Shown here piece after piece: positions 15,836 through 24,940 of a DNA stretch of 36,105 nucleotides. The position numbers and the translations under genes are program-made. The stretch comes from Actinomycetota bacterium (lineage in GTDB: Bacteria; Actinomycetota; Geothermincolia; Geothermincolales; RBG-13-55-18): positions 1 through 36,105 of the forward strand of contig JACIXB010000026.1 in NCBI GenBank assembly GCA_014360685.1. Reading direction: 5' to 3'. The number at the start of each line of letters is the position of its first letter. The first letter of the stretch is position 1. The notes under the pieces were generated by a model. The model saw nothing but the letters and a program-made list of their open reading frames with translations, was not told the origin of the DNA and did not search any database.

Positions 15836-16549
15836 TCACCTCCCGGGCAACCCACCGTCCGCCAGGTCCCGGGCCACGACACAGGCCAGGACTTTCCCCA
15901 CGCCCGCCTTTTTAAGTACCCAGGCGCATTCGGAGAGGGTATACCCGGTGGTCATCACGTCGTCCACCAGTATCACCTCGGGAGGCAGGCCCCCTCCGGC
16001 GAGGGCGCGAAAGGCTCCCCGGACGTTCTCCCGACGCCGGGAGAGATCGGAGGAGGCCTGGGCCGGGCTATGCCTTGTCCGCACCAGCAACACCCGGTGC
16101 GGAAGCCCCAGGGCTTCCGCCACCGCCCGGGCCAGGAGCTCGGCCTGGTCGTAACCCCGGGACCTCTTCCTCCGGGGGTGCATGGGCACGTGGGTGACGC
16201 AGGGTGTCGACCCTTCCAGGCAAGGCGCCAGGGTGGTGGCGGCCATGTATCCCAGCGGCCTGGCCAACCTCCAGGCTCCACCGTATTTCATGCGGTGGAT
16301 GACGGAGCGCATGGGGTCATCGTATAGCGCCAGCGCGCGGCAGAAGTCCAGCCTCCTCACCCTCCCCCGGCACTGTTCGCATTCCTCCACCTCGTAGAGG
16401 GCCGGTTTTCCGCACCTCCGGCATACCGGTCCCCTTATGTAGGGGAGGCGCGCTGTGCAGGAAGGACACAGCAACCTCCCGGCATACAAGCCGCAGGCGG
16501 CGCAGCGGGTGGGGAAGAGCAGCTCGGCCAGCGTACCGTGATTCATCAT
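15836..16549 (-). CDS. comFC: ComFC-family phosphoribosyltransferase-like protein
   Basis: The protein has 237 residues from the ATG at 16547-16549; a longer form from 16570 adds 7. The N-terminus carries a zinc-ribbon-like set of four CxxC pairs (CAAC, CPSC, CRRC, CEQC). The C-terminal PRTase domain has the PRPP loop VILVDDVMTTGYT. ComFC/ComF proteins are needed for natural DNA uptake in several bacteria, though their reaction is unknown. The 16549 start is preferred because a TTGACA at 16584-16579 would place transcription start at about this ATG, and neither start has a Shine-Dalgarno, suggesting a leaderless mRNA. Confidence 0.85.
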   Translation of the reverse strand: MMNHGTLAELLFPTRCAACGLYAGRLLCPSCTARLPYIRGPVCRRCGKPALYEVEECEQCRGRVRRLDFCRALALYDDPMRSVIHRMKYGGAWRLARPLGYMAATTLAPCLEGSTPCVTHVPMHPRRKRSRGYDQAELLARAVAEALGLPHRVLLVRTRHSPAQASSDLSRRRENVRGAFRALAGGGLPPEVILVDDVMTTGYTLSECAWVLKKAGVGKVLACVVARDLADGGLPGR

Positions 16550-16555
16550 GTTTAT

Positions 16556-16584
16556 ATAGTTATATAACATTAATAATATGTCAA
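16556..16584 (-). promoter_or_regulatory. Candidate comFC promoter in an AT-rich island
   Basis: A perfect TTGACA (16584-16579) is followed by very AT-rich sequence. With 17-bp spacing the -10 would be AACTAT (16561-16556); TATAAC and TATATA lie nearby at other spacings. The local AT content stands out in this GC-rich region. Confidence 0.5.
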
Positions 16585-16962
16585 TAACTTTTCGTAACCG
16601 ATTTTCCGGCTATTCTCACGGATGGCCTGGACCCTGAATCTCCGCCAGGGCGCGAGGGCATCTCTGACTTTTGGACCGCGGTAGTGCACGGTAGCCATCC
16701 GGTCCCGGCGGGGCCTATTCTGCGAGAGGAGAGGATTATCACGGATATCCGTTCCTTACGGATGATCCCCGAACCGGGACCGCTGATGGCGACCCACCCG
16801 AAAATTCTCCGGCCCTCCCTCAGGCAAGAAGGTGGTGGAGCGCAGGACACGAGTCCCCTTAAACGCAGACCCCGAGTTGCGGAAACCCACCGCCCCAGAT
16901 CCCCGAGTCCTCTTCCGCGGCCTCGAGAATTGCGCTCACGGCGGGGGAAACCTTTTACCACC
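16585..16962. other. Intergenic region between the sugar-nucleotide gene and comFC
   Basis: Nearly 380 bp without a credible gene. It contains nested inverted repeats: CGGTCCCGG near 16702 with CCGGGACCG near 16774, and inside them ATCCGT/ACGGAT around 16750-16765. No T-tract follows on either strand. It may be structured transcript, but I cannot assign it. Confidence 0.35.
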
Positions 16963-18099
16963 TCACTCTTCTTCCGGGGGTTCTCCCCGGAAATGGAGGT
17001 TCTTCTCCACGTAAGCCCCGGGGACGATGCTCACCCCGGGGTGGATAATGCTCCCCTCCCCTATCACCGCCCGGTGGCCGATGACCGTGTCGGCGAGCAA
17101 GGCCGCCCGATCCCCTATCTCCGCCTCCCAGCCCACGATGGTGTCCATAAGATGGGCTTCCTTTCCCACGTAACCGTTGCCCCATTTTATGCCCCGGTAG
17201 AGGATGGCACCCTCGTCGATCACCGTGCGGTCGCCGATGACCAGGGGGCCGAAAAGGCGGGCTCCCTTCTTCACCAGGCAGTGGGCGCCGATGCAGATGG
17301 GACCCACCATCACCACCCCGTCCTCGATGACCGTCTCCTCCCCTATCCATACGTCCTCCCCGATGCGCACCCCCGGGATGCGTACCCTCACCCTGCCGGT
17401 AAGGGCGTCGAAGTTGCCCGCCTTGTACTCCTCCAGGCTCCCCACGTCGTTCCAGTAATCGGTATGGCGGTAACCGTAGAAGGCCACGCCTTCCTCGAGG
17501 AAGCGGGGAAAGAGCTGGGAGCCGAAATCGTAGAACTCACCCTCCGGGATCATCTTCAGGACGGACGGCTCGAACACGTATATCCCGCTGTTGGCCAGGC
17601 GGCTCCTGGCCTCCTCCGGGCTGGGTTTCTCCTGGAAACCCACCACCCGGGCCTCCTCGTCCAGGAGGACCACGCCGTACTTGGAGGGGTCCTCCACCGG
17701 GGTGACCACCATGGTGGCCGTGGCTCCCCGCTCCCGGTGAAAGGCGGTGAGGGAGATGAGGTCCAGGTCGGTGAGGGCGTCGCCGCTGATGACCAGGAAG
17801 GTGTCGCCGCCCAACTCGGACTCCAGTTTCTTGACCCCCCCGGCGGTTCCCAAGAGTTCCGGCTCGTAGGAGTAGGAGATGGAGACCCCCCACCGGGCAC
17901 CGTCGCCGAAATAGTCGGTGATCACCCGGGGATGGTAGTGAAGGTTCACGTATATCTCGCGGAAGCCGTGGCGGGCCAGGAGCTCCACGATATGCTCCAT
18001 CACCGGCCGGTTGACGATGGGCACCATGGGCTTGGAGATCTCTTCCGTGAGGGGTCGAAGGCGGGTGCCCAGCCCCGCCGCCAGGATCATGGCCTTCAT
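16963..18099 (-). CDS. NDP-sugar pyrophosphorylase (mannose-1-phosphate guanylyltransferase-like), copy 1
   Basis: The protein has 378 residues from the ATG at 18097-18099; a GTG at 18126 would add nine. The N-terminal Rossmann-like nucleotidyltransferase domain has LAAGLGTRLRPLT (6-18), the sugar-phosphate Lys in SKPMVP, and SGDALTDLDL. The C-terminal third is a left-handed beta-helix of hexapeptide repeats (for example IGEDVWIGEETVIEDG). It transfers NMP to a hexose-1-phosphate; mannose/GTP is most likely given the nearby GDP-mannose enzymes, but glucose cannot be excluded. It is clearly paralogous to the protein at 22421-23533. Confidence 0.8.
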   Translation of the reverse strand: MKAMILAAGLGTRLRPLTEEISKPMVPIVNRPVMEHIVELLARHGFREIYVNLHYHPRVITDYFGDGARWGVSISYSYEPELLGTAGGVKKLESELGGDTFLVISGDALTDLDLISLTAFHRERGATATMVVTPVEDPSKYGVVLLDEEARVVGFQEKPSPEEARSRLANSGIYVFEPSVLKMIPEGEFYDFGSQLFPRFLEEGVAFYGYRHTDYWNDVGSLEEYKAGNFDALTGRVRVRIPGVRIGEDVWIGEETVIEDGVVMVGPICIGAHCLVKKGARLFGPLVIGDRTVIDEGAILYRGIKWGNGYVGKEAHLMDTIVGWEAEIGDRAALLADTVIGHRAVIGEGSIIHPGVSIVPGAYVEKNLHFRGEPPEEE

Positions 18100-18247
18100 G
18101 TCCTCACCGCTTTTCTCCCCGACCACGAACCCATCTCAGGGGCCATCCGGCCCCCCTTAAATGATACGACACCCTCCGGTGCCAAAGTCCCCGGCCCTCC
18201 CGTTCCGCGCCCGCGAAGTACGGCGCCCCCTGCGGCGAACCACTCCC

Positions 18248-19306
18248 TCATCCCCGGGCCAGGGAGGAAAGGCTCTCCCGGTAGGGGGGCCGGGCCACGC
18301 CCATTTCGGTCACGATGCCGGTGATTAGCTCGGCGGGGGTCACATCGAAGGCGAAATTGCGTGCCGCCACCCCCTCCGGCACGGTGCGCATCCCCCCGCA
18401 TACGGTCACTTCCCCGGGATCCCTGTCCTCGATGGGGATGAGGGAACCGTCGGGAAGGTCCAGGTCCAGAGTGGAAAGGGGTGCCGCCACGTAGAAGGGT
18501 ATCCCGTGACGGTGGGCCAGGACGGCCAGGGTGTAGGTGCCGATCTTGTTGGCCGTGTCCCCGTTGGCGGCGATGCGGTCGGCCCCGGTGATCACCACGT
18601 CCACCTCTCCCCGGGAGATGAGGTGGCCGGCCATGTTATCGCAGATTACCGCCATGTCCACCCCCTCCCTCCGCAGCTCCCAGGCGGTGAGGCGGGCTCC
18701 CTGCAGCAGGGGCCGCGTCTCGTCCACCCAGACGAACCTCACCTTTCCGCGCCGGAAACCCTCCTTGATGACCCCCAGGGCGGTGCCGAAGGAATAGGTG
18801 GCCAGCCCCCCCGCGTTGCAGTGAGTGAGCACGCGGCAGCGCGGGGGGAGGAGTTCCGCTCCCAGCCTCCCTATGGCCCGGTCGGCCTCGTCCTGCTCCC
18901 GGGCCATGCGGTGGGCCTCGGTCAGGAGCTGCTCGAAAAGGCTGTCCTCCGCGGCCTCCCGGGCCGCCTCCCGCATCCGACCCACCGCCCAGGAGAGGTT
19001 CACCGCCGTGGGACGGGCTTTTTCCAGTTCCTGGCAGGCCCTCTCCACCTCCCCGAGGCCCCCCTGCCGGGCGGCCAGGACCACTCCGTAAGCGGCGGCG
19101 ATGCCGATGGCCGGCGCGCCGCGTACGCGCATGGACCGTATGGCGTCCCGCACTTCTTGCCAGCGGCGTAGGCGCAGGTAGACCTCCTCCAGCGGCAAGC
19201 GGGTCTGGTCGATGAGGACCACCCGGCCGTCCTCCCAGTCCACGGCGCGCAACTCACCCTTTTCGCCCACGCGGCATTCCCTTTCTTCCCGACCTCTTTT
19301 CGCCAT
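18248..19306 (-). CDS. mtnA: S-methyl-5-thioribose-1-phosphate isomerase
   Basis: This 352-residue MtnA/eIF2B-like protein shows RGAPAIGIAAAYG, the catalytic Cys in LTHCNAGGLAT and the catalytic Asp in ITGADRIAANGDTANKIGT. It converts methylthioribose-1-phosphate to methylthioribulose-1-phosphate in methionine salvage; some bacterial homologues act on 5-deoxyribose-1-phosphate as well. It lies 109 bp downstream of ahcY, so two S-adenosylmethionine by-product recycling steps are adjacent. The length is normal for the family. Confidence 0.93.
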   Translation of the reverse strand: MAKRGREERECRVGEKGELRAVDWEDGRVVLIDQTRLPLEEVYLRLRRWQEVRDAIRSMRVRGAPAIGIAAAYGVVLAARQGGLGEVERACQELEKARPTAVNLSWAVGRMREAAREAAEDSLFEQLLTEAHRMAREQDEADRAIGRLGAELLPPRCRVLTHCNAGGLATYSFGTALGVIKEGFRRGKVRFVWVDETRPLLQGARLTAWELRREGVDMAVICDNMAGHLISRGEVDVVITGADRIAANGDTANKIGTYTLAVLAHRHGIPFYVAAPLSTLDLDLPDGSLIPIEDRDPGEVTVCGGMRTVPEGVAARNFAFDVTPAELITGIVTEMGVARPPYRESLSSLARG

Positions 19307-19415
19307 CCCTCACGTCGCCGGCACGACGACCTCACTGACACCCGGAATGTGGATACGCCCAGGCATGCCACGCGGACACGGGCACGCCCATTCCCCCTCG
19401 GATCGTGAAACCCCC

Positions 19416-20672
19416 TCAGGTCCCCATCTCCCAGGAGGAGAGGTACTCCTCCTGCTCCGGGGTGAGGGAATCTATCTCGATGCCCATGGAGGCCAGCTTC
19501 AGGCGGGCTATCTCCCGGTCCAGCTCCTCGGGGACGTCGTACACCACCCGGTCCAGGGAGGCGTGGGCCCCCTTGACGTACTCCACGCACAGGGCCTGGT
19601 TGGCGAAGGACATGTCCATCACCGAGGCGGGATGGCCCTCGGCGGCCGCCAGGTTGACTAACCGGCCGTCGGCCAGCAGGTAGAGACGCCTCCCGTCGGG
19701 GAACAGGAACTCCTCCACGTTATCGCGCACCCGGCGGCGGGATGAGGCCATCTCCTCCAGGGCGGGGATATCGATCTCCACGTTGAAATGCCCCGAGTTG
19801 GCCAGGATGGCCCCGTCCCGCATGGCCTGGAAATGCTCCCGGCGCAGCACGTGTATGTCCCCGGTGACGGTGATGAAGACATCGCAGGTGGAGGCGGCTT
19901 CCAAAGAGGTGGTGACGCGAAAGCCCTCCATGACCGCCTCCAGGGCCCGCAAAGGATCGGTCTCCACCACGGTTACCAGGGCACCCATGCCCCGGGCCCG
20001 TGAGGCCACGCCCCGCCCGCACATCCCGTAGCCGAAGACGGCCACCCTCCTTCCCGCCAGGAGGATGTTGGTGGCCCGCAGGATGCCGTCCAGGGTGGAC
20101 TGGCCGGTCCCGAAACGGTTGTCGAAAAGGTGCTTGGTCATGGCGTTGTTCACCGCGATCACCGGGTAGAGGAGCACCCCTGCCTCGGCCATGGCCCGCA
20201 GCCGGATGACCCCGGTGGTGGTCTCCTCCGCCCCCGCCCAGACCTCGCGGGCTTGCTCTTCACGCTCCGCATGCAGGGTGGAGATGAGGTCCGCCCCGTC
20301 GTCCATGGTCACCTGGGGTCGGGTGTCCAGGACGGCGTTGATGTGGGAATAGTAGGTCTCCTTGTCCTCGCCCCGGATGGCGAAGACGGGGATGCCGTGG
20401 TGCTTGACCAGGGAGGCCGCCACGTCGTCCTGGGTGGATAGGGGGTTGGAGGCGCACAGGGCCACTTCCGCTCCCCCCGCCTTGAGGGTGATCATAAGGT
20501 TGGCCGTCTCCGTGGTCACGTGCAGGCAGGCCCCCACCCGCATGCCCTCCAGGGGCTTCTCACGCTGGAAACGCTCCCGGATGAGGCGCAGGACGGGCAT
20601 GTCCCTCTCCGCCCACTCGATCCTCAATTTTCCTTCCTCGGCCAGGCCGATGTCCGCGATATGGTAATCCAT
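19416..20672 (-). CDS. ahcY: S-adenosylhomocysteinase
   Basis: The protein has 418 residues from the ATG at 20670-20672, which has AAGGAG 5 nt upstream; the open frame extends further but would overlap the upstream gene. It hydrolyses S-adenosylhomocysteine to adenosine and homocysteine. Motifs visible are HVTTETANL, the substrate/catalytic stretch [19 protein letters not shown], the NAD-binding [12 protein letters not shown] and [10 protein letters not shown]. It is the shorter form seen in archaea and many thermophiles, lacking the insert of proteobacterial enzymes. It lies between sugar-nucleotide genes and upstream of mtnA. Confidence 0.95.
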   Translation of the reverse strand: MDYHIADIGLAEEGKLRIEWAERDMPVLRLIRERFQREKPLEGMRVGACLHVTTETANLMITLKAGGAEVALCASNPLSTQDDVAASLVKHHGIPVFAIRGEDKETYYSHINAVLDTRPQVTMDDGADLISTLHAEREEQAREVWAGAEETTTGVIRLRAMAEAGVLLYPVIAVNNAMTKHLFDNRFGTGQSTLDGILRATNILLAGRRVAVFGYGMCGRGVASRARGMGALVTVVETDPLRALEAVMEGFRVTTSLEAASTCDVFITVTGDIHVLRREHFQAMRDGAILANSGHFNVEIDIPALEEMASSRRRVRDNVEEFLFPDGRRLYLLADGRLVNLAAAEGHPASVMDMSFANQALCVEYVKGAHASLDRVVYDVPEELDREIARLKLASMGIEIDSLTPEQEEYLSSWEMGT

Positions 20673-20761
20673 CTCCACTCCTTCTTCGCTCCGGGTCCAG
20701 GTCGCCGAACCCCCCGCCCGTGTTAGAAGACCTCGAGAGGGGCCTTTTCCCGAAAACCCCC

Positions 20762-21715
20762 TTAGACCCTCTCCCGCCAGTAGTCCAGGGTGTCCTTCAA
20801 GGTCTTCTCCAGGGGTATCTCCGGTTTCCACCCGGTGAGGGCGCGGAACTTGCTGCAATCGCACACCAGGAGTTCCACGTCCGAGGGGCGCATGCGCTCA
20901 GGCACCGGGCGGACCTCTATCTCCAGGTCGGTGAAGGAAAGAAGGATGTCCAGCATCTCCCGGATGGTCACCGCCCGCCCGGAGCCGATGTTGTAGACCT
21001 CGCCCGGTTCCCCTTTCTGCAGAGCCAGCCAGTAGGCCTTGACCATGTCCCGCACGTCGGTGAAGTCGCGCCGCGCGTTGAGGTTGCCTACCTCGATCAC
21101 CGGTTCCTTCTTACCCTTCTCTATCTCCGCGATCTGTTTGGCGAAGTTGCTGGTCACGAAGACGTGCCCCCGCCGCGGGCCCTCGTGGTTGAAGGCCCGG
21201 GTGCGCACGGTATAGAGACCGTAACTGCGGTGGTACTGGTAGGCCAGCATGTCCTGGGCCACCTTGCTCACCGCGTATGGGGAGAGGGGACGTAGGGGGT
21301 TATCCTCGGTGATGGGGGTCTCGTGTTCGAAAACCAGGCCGTATTCCTCGCTGGAGCCGGCCACGTGTATGCGGGCCTCCAAGTCCAGGTCCCGCATGGC
21401 CTCCAGGAGATTGAGCTCGGAGATGATGTTGGTGAACAGGGTCTCCGCCGGCGCTTTCCAGGAAGTGGGTACGTAGCTCTGAGCCGCCAGGTGGAAGATG
21501 TACTCCGGCTTGATCTCCTCCAGGGTCTTGCGCACCGCCACCGCGTCGCGAAGGTCGCAATCCACCAGGTGCACCCGGTCCAGGATCCCCTCGATGTTCT
21601 CCATGCGCGACCTCCAGCGCACCGTCCCGTAGACCTCCACGCCCCCCCGGGAGAGGGCGTATTCCGCCAGGTGGCTGCCGACGAAGCCGGTTATTCCTGT
21701 GATCAGAATGCGCAA
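20762..21715 (-). CDS. GDP-mannose 4,6-dehydratase-like SDR protein
   Basis: This 317-residue extended SDR has the NAD(P)-binding [11 protein letters not shown] (6-16), the catalytic SSEEYG (121-126) and YAVSK (Tyr147, Lys151). The SEEYG signature and the segment [13 protein letters not shown] resemble GDP-mannose 4,6-dehydratases, which make GDP-4-keto-6-deoxymannose. It is related to the protein at 23852-24829, and similar C-terminal motifs ([12 protein letters not shown] and GWEPSIPLEKSL) occur in both. One could be the dehydratase and the other the 4-reductase (RMD). Which is which cannot be settled by eye. Confidence 0.8.
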   Translation of the reverse strand: MRILITGITGFVGSHLAEYALSRGGVEVYGTVRWRSRMENIEGILDRVHLVDCDLRDAVAVRKTLEEIKPEYIFHLAAQSYVPTSWKAPAETLFTNIISELNLLEAMRDLDLEARIHVAGSSEEYGLVFEHETPITEDNPLRPLSPYAVSKVAQDMLAYQYHRSYGLYTVRTRAFNHEGPRRGHVFVTSNFAKQIAEIEKGKKEPVIEVGNLNARRDFTDVRDMVKAYWLALQKGEPGEVYNIGSGRAVTIREMLDILLSFTDLEIEVRPVPERMRPSDVELLVCDCSKFRALTGWKPEIPLEKTLKDTLDYWRERV

Positions 21716-21866
21716 GGTATTTCCTCCTTCTTCACCTCTCCACTCCGCGTTTATCTATGCCCACCAGTATCCCCTTTCCTCCAAGGCCCGGGTATTCCGC
21801 AGCAGCCGTCAACTCGCCCATACACTCCTAACCCGGAGGAGGCCGCTCTCCTTTCGAGCCTGCCCT

Positions 21867-21872
21867 ATTATA
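21867..21872 (-). promoter_or_regulatory. Candidate -10 box (TATAAT) upstream of the dehydratase gene
   Basis: A perfect TATAAT on the minus strand within TGCCTTATAATA, the same 12-mer as at the structured-RNA promoter (15414-15419). It lies about 150 bp upstream of the gene start. No strong -35 is visible. Confidence 0.45.
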
Positions 21873-21954
21873 AGGCAACCTCCCGGCGGGAAGTTCCTCC
21901 CGGGCCCGCGGAAAGAAGATACCGGATCCCACTGCCTTTTTAAAGCTATCGTTT

Positions 21955-22176
21955 ATCGATCACCACCACCTACCCGGATTGAACCCCCGCCAAGGATTTG
22001 CTCCCACCGATCCTATTGCCCTCCATCCTTACCCATGCATTGGCCCCTCGCGGTCATGGTCCACCATCGATCACCACCACCTACCCGGATTGAACCCCCG
22101 CCAAGGATTTGCTCCCACCGATCCTATTGCCCTCCATCCTTACCCACGCATTGGCCCCTCGCGGTCATGGTCCACC
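21955..22176. repeat. Tandem duplication, 111-bp unit, two copies
   Basis: Bases 21955-22065 are repeated head to tail at 22066-22176 with only one mismatch seen (CATGCA versus CACGCA). The unit begins ATCGATCACCACC and ends CGGTCATGGTCCACC. It is noncoding and of unknown origin. The near identity indicates a recent duplication. Confidence 0.9.
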
Positions 22177-22178
22177 CG

Positions 22179-22421
22179 GAAATCGCGGTCACCGGCTGAA
22201 AATCCCGGTTGGAGACCCGCCGTTCCATCGGTGCCTCCGCTGGGTCATGGGCGGAAGATCCGCCGGACATGGACAGGGACTGACCCCAAAATCTTTCTAT
22301 AGAAATCGCGGTCACCGGCTGAAAATCCCGGTTGGATACCTGCCGTTCCATCGGTGCCTCCGCTGGGTCATGGGCGGAAGATCCGCCGGACATGGACAGG
22401 GACTGACCCCAAAATCTTTCT
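22179..22421. repeat. Tandem duplication, 123-bp period, two copies
   Basis: Bases 22179-22298 recur at 22302-22421 with two mismatches. Each unit carries a GGCGGA-AGA-TCCGCC hairpin and ends in GGGACTGACCCCAAAATC, which resembles the GGGGTCAG-type end of the element at 6387-6514. The second copy runs into the stop codon of the guanylyltransferase gene at 22421. A frame through the repeats exists but is just a repeated low-quality peptide. Confidence 0.9.
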
Positions 22422-23533
22422 TAGAATTTCAAGGTCTCGGGAGGGATGTCCGCTCCCGGCCACACCCGGATGCCGCAGCGCAGGTCGTTGTCCGGGCCCA
22501 CCCGAACCCCTTCCCCCAGCACGGCGCGGTCCGAGACGTGGACCCTCTCCCCCAACCTCACCCCGCGGGAGAGCACGCAGGAGCGCAGGACGCACCCCGC
22601 GTCCACCCGGCAGCCCTCGTGGAGCACCGCCCCTTCCAGGTGGCTGCCCTCACCGATGCGGCATTCGGGCCCCAGGACGCAGTTGCTGGACACCGTGGCG
22701 TGGGCCTCGATGCGGCAACCGGGCCCGATGACCGTGGGCCCGAAGACCGCCGCCTCGGGGTGGATATCCGTACCCTCTCCCACCCACACGGAGGGCTTTA
22801 TCTCCCGGCCCTCGAACCGGAAGGGGAGGCGGCGCCGGAGGATGTCGTAATGGGCCTGCAGGTACTTGGCCGGCGTGCCTATGTCCATCCAGTAGGCCTC
22901 GCTGGGGAACCCGTACATGGGGACCCCGTCCTCCAGGAGCTGGGGGAAGAGCTGCCGCTCGAAGGAGTAGGGCTCCCCCTCCGGCACCCTCTCCAAGAGC
23001 TCCGGCTCCAGCACGTAGGTCCCCGCGTTGATGAGGTCGGTGGTCACCTGGTCCCAGCTGGGTTTCTCCAGGAACTCGATGATCCGTCCCCGCCGGTCCA
23101 GGGGCACCAGCCCGTAGGCGGTGGGGTCCTCCACCCGGGTGAGGTAGAGGGTGGCCTTTCCTCCCTTTTCCCGGTGGAAGGCGATGAGGTTGGTGAGGTC
23201 CAGGTCGGTGAGCACGTCCCCGTTGAAGACCAGGAAGGTGCCCCGGATATACCTCTCCACGTTCTTCACCGCCCCGCAGGTGTCCAGAGGCTCCTCCTCG
23301 GTCACGTAGACCATCCTCACCCCCATTCGGCTCCCGTCCCCGAAATGGGACTGGAACACCTCCGGCAGGTAGGCGGTGGAGAGGATGATCTCCTCCACCC
23401 CGTGCCGGCGGCACAGGTTCACCTGGAACTCCAGGAAGGGACGGTTCATCATGGGCATCATGGGCTTGGGGGTGGTGAGGGTCAGCGGACGCAGCCGCGT
23501 TCCCTGGCCGCCCACCAGGATCACCGCCTGCAT
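22421..23533 (-). CDS. Mannose-1-phosphate guanylyltransferase-like NDP-sugar pyrophosphorylase, copy 2
   Basis: The protein has 370 residues. The nucleotidyltransferase domain has LVGGQGTRLRPLT (6-18), TPKPMMP and FNGDVLTDLDL. A C-terminal left-handed beta-helix has many short repeats (IGPGCRIEAHA, LGPECRIGEGS). This fits bacterial/archaeal mannose-1-phosphate guanylyltransferases of the hexapeptide-repeat type, which supply GDP-mannose. It sits between the two GDP-mannose-modifying SDR genes. The stop codon TAA is within the last bases of the tandem-repeat array. Confidence 0.82.
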   Translation of the reverse strand: MQAVILVGGQGTRLRPLTLTTPKPMMPMMNRPFLEFQVNLCRRHGVEEIILSTAYLPEVFQSHFGDGSRMGVRMVYVTEEEPLDTCGAVKNVERYIRGTFLVFNGDVLTDLDLTNLIAFHREKGGKATLYLTRVEDPTAYGLVPLDRRGRIIEFLEKPSWDQVTTDLINAGTYVLEPELLERVPEGEPYSFERQLFPQLLEDGVPMYGFPSEAYWMDIGTPAKYLQAHYDILRRRLPFRFEGREIKPSVWVGEGTDIHPEAAVFGPTVIGPGCRIEAHATVSSNCVLGPECRIGEGSHLEGAVLHEGCRVDAGCVLRSCVLSRGVRLGERVHVSDRAVLGEGVRVGPDNDLRCGIRVWPGADIPPETLKF

Positions 23534-23851
23534 CTCACACCTCCGAAAAGGTCTTTCGCTTTCCGCCGTTCCGGGACCCGGAGGGGCCTTTTTCCGCTAT
23601 CCTTGAAGGTAGACCCGGTCCTTGCCTGTTGAGCCTCGTCGCGGAACAATGCCCGCCAACTCCCAACCGTCACCTTTCGCCCGTCTCTGTCTCCCCGTGG
23701 AAAGTCGAGACTCCCGGGGTACAAACAATCCAACATATTAAGCTATGCGCCTCAGCGCGGTAAACCACCCTTTCCCGGGAGGTATACCGCTTCTCCATCC
23801 GCCGCGGTATCCGGATCCTGGGATGCGGCTATCAACAGGAAGCATGGCCTC
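23534..23851. other. Intergenic region between the two GDP-sugar genes
   Basis: A 318-bp gap. A weak minus-strand promoter candidate exists: TTTACC, 18 bp, then TAATAT at 23740-23735, about 200 bp upstream of the guanylyltransferase. I see no gene, terminator with T-tract or recognised riboswitch. Confidence 0.3.
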
Positions 23852-24829
23852 TCACGAGCCGCACCCCGTCTCCCGGAGGCCGCACACCTCCTCCCGGCAC
23901 CATTCCAGGAGGTCCCGCAGGGATTTTTCCAGGGGGATGGAGGGCTCCCATCCCGTCAGCCCGCGGAGCTTCCGGTTGTCCCCCCTCAGGGCCGGGATAT
24001 CCGCCCGGCGGAGCTTACCGGGGTCCACCTCCACCCGCACCGGCACCCGGCTCATGGACACCAGGAGCTCCAGTATCTCGCGCACCGGACGGTCCTCCCC
24101 GCTGCACACGTTGAAGACCTCCCCCGGCCCGCTCCAGTTGACCAGCGCCCAGAAGGCCTCCACCAGGTCCCGGACGTCGGAAAAGTCCCGGCGCGCCTCG
24201 AGATTCCCCACCCGTATCACCGGCTCCCGGAGGCCGGCCTCGATCTCCGCTATCTGGTGGGCGAAATCGGAGGCCACGAACTCCCTGGTCTGCCCCGGCC
24301 CTATGATGTTGAAGGCGCGGGTGATGACTACCCGCGTCCCGTGCACGCGGTGGAAGAAGAGGGCGTGTTCCTCCTGGATCACCTTGCTCAGGGCGTAGGG
24401 GTTGACGGGCCGCAGGGGCCGGTCCTCGGGAATGGGTAGCTCCCCCTCGCCGACCGGGCCGTACTCCTCCGCCGAGCAGGCCACGTGGACCATGGGGTCC
24501 ACCCCCGCCTCCACCAGGGCATCGAAGACGTTGGATTGCCCCAAGAGCGCCACCCGGTAGGTGAGGAGGGGATCCTCCCAGGACCGCCGTACCGAGCTCT
24601 GGGCCGCCAGGTGGAAGACGTACCCAGGTCGGAAATCCCTCACCAGCGAGAACACCCTCTCCCGGTCCACCACGTCGCAGACCTCGTAGGAGCAGGCGTT
24701 CCAGGGTTCCGGCTCGCGCGGCGGGTGCAGCCCCAGCCCCAGCACCTCCAACCCCCGGTCCAGCAGAAAGCGGGCCAGGTGCCGTCCCACGAAGCCGTCC
24801 GCGCCGGTGATCAGTGCCCTTTCAGCCAT
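23852..24829 (-). CDS. GDP-mannose dehydratase/GDP-4-keto-6-deoxymannose reductase-like SDR protein
   Basis: This 325-residue extended SDR has TGADGFVGRHL (8-18), CSAEEYG (118-124) and YALSK (Tyr145, Lys149). It is related to the protein at 20762-21715. The AEEYG variation and the FNIIGPGQ motif are common in RMD-type reductases, so a role in forming GDP-D-rhamnose from the dehydratase product is plausible. The start ATG at 24827-24829 is preceded by GGGGGAA. A candidate promoter is at 24905-24932. Confidence 0.78.
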   Translation of the reverse strand: MAERALITGADGFVGRHLARFLLDRGLEVLGLGLHPPREPEPWNACSYEVCDVVDRERVFSLVRDFRPGYVFHLAAQSSVRRSWEDPLLTYRVALLGQSNVFDALVEAGVDPMVHVACSAEEYGPVGEGELPIPEDRPLRPVNPYALSKVIQEEHALFFHRVHGTRVVITRAFNIIGPGQTREFVASDFAHQIAEIEAGLREPVIRVGNLEARRDFSDVRDLVEAFWALVNWSGPGEVFNVCSGEDRPVREILELLVSMSRVPVRVEVDPGKLRRADIPALRGDNRKLRGLTGWEPSIPLEKSLRDLLEWCREEVCGLRETGCGS

Positions 24830-24904
24830 GAAGCATTCCCCCGATCTTATCGTCGTAAGAAAGAATTCGCATGATCTAATCGAGAAGGGGCTTGCTCTTT
24901 ATTT

Positions 24905-24932
24905 ATAGTATCTTCGGGCCCGCCTAATCCAA
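24905..24932 (-). promoter_or_regulatory. Candidate promoter upstream of the RMD-like gene
   Basis: TTGGAT (24932-24927), a 16-bp spacer and TACTAT (24910-24905) on the minus strand, in a locally AT-rich gap between the GT2 gene and the RMD-like gene. Transcription would begin about 70 bp before the start codon. Confidence 0.45.
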
Positions 24933-24940
24933 TTTAACGG

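Noticed and set aside
20673..20864. Upstream extension of ahcY to 20864
   Set aside because: It would overlap the dehydratase gene by about 100 bp, has no homology, and the ATG at 20672 has a good Shine-Dalgarno.
22124..22393. Minus-strand frame of 89 codons across the 123-bp repeats, giving a peptide repeated twice
   Set aside because: It only translates the tandem duplication; it has no Shine-Dalgarno, no family resemblance and breaks outside the repeats.
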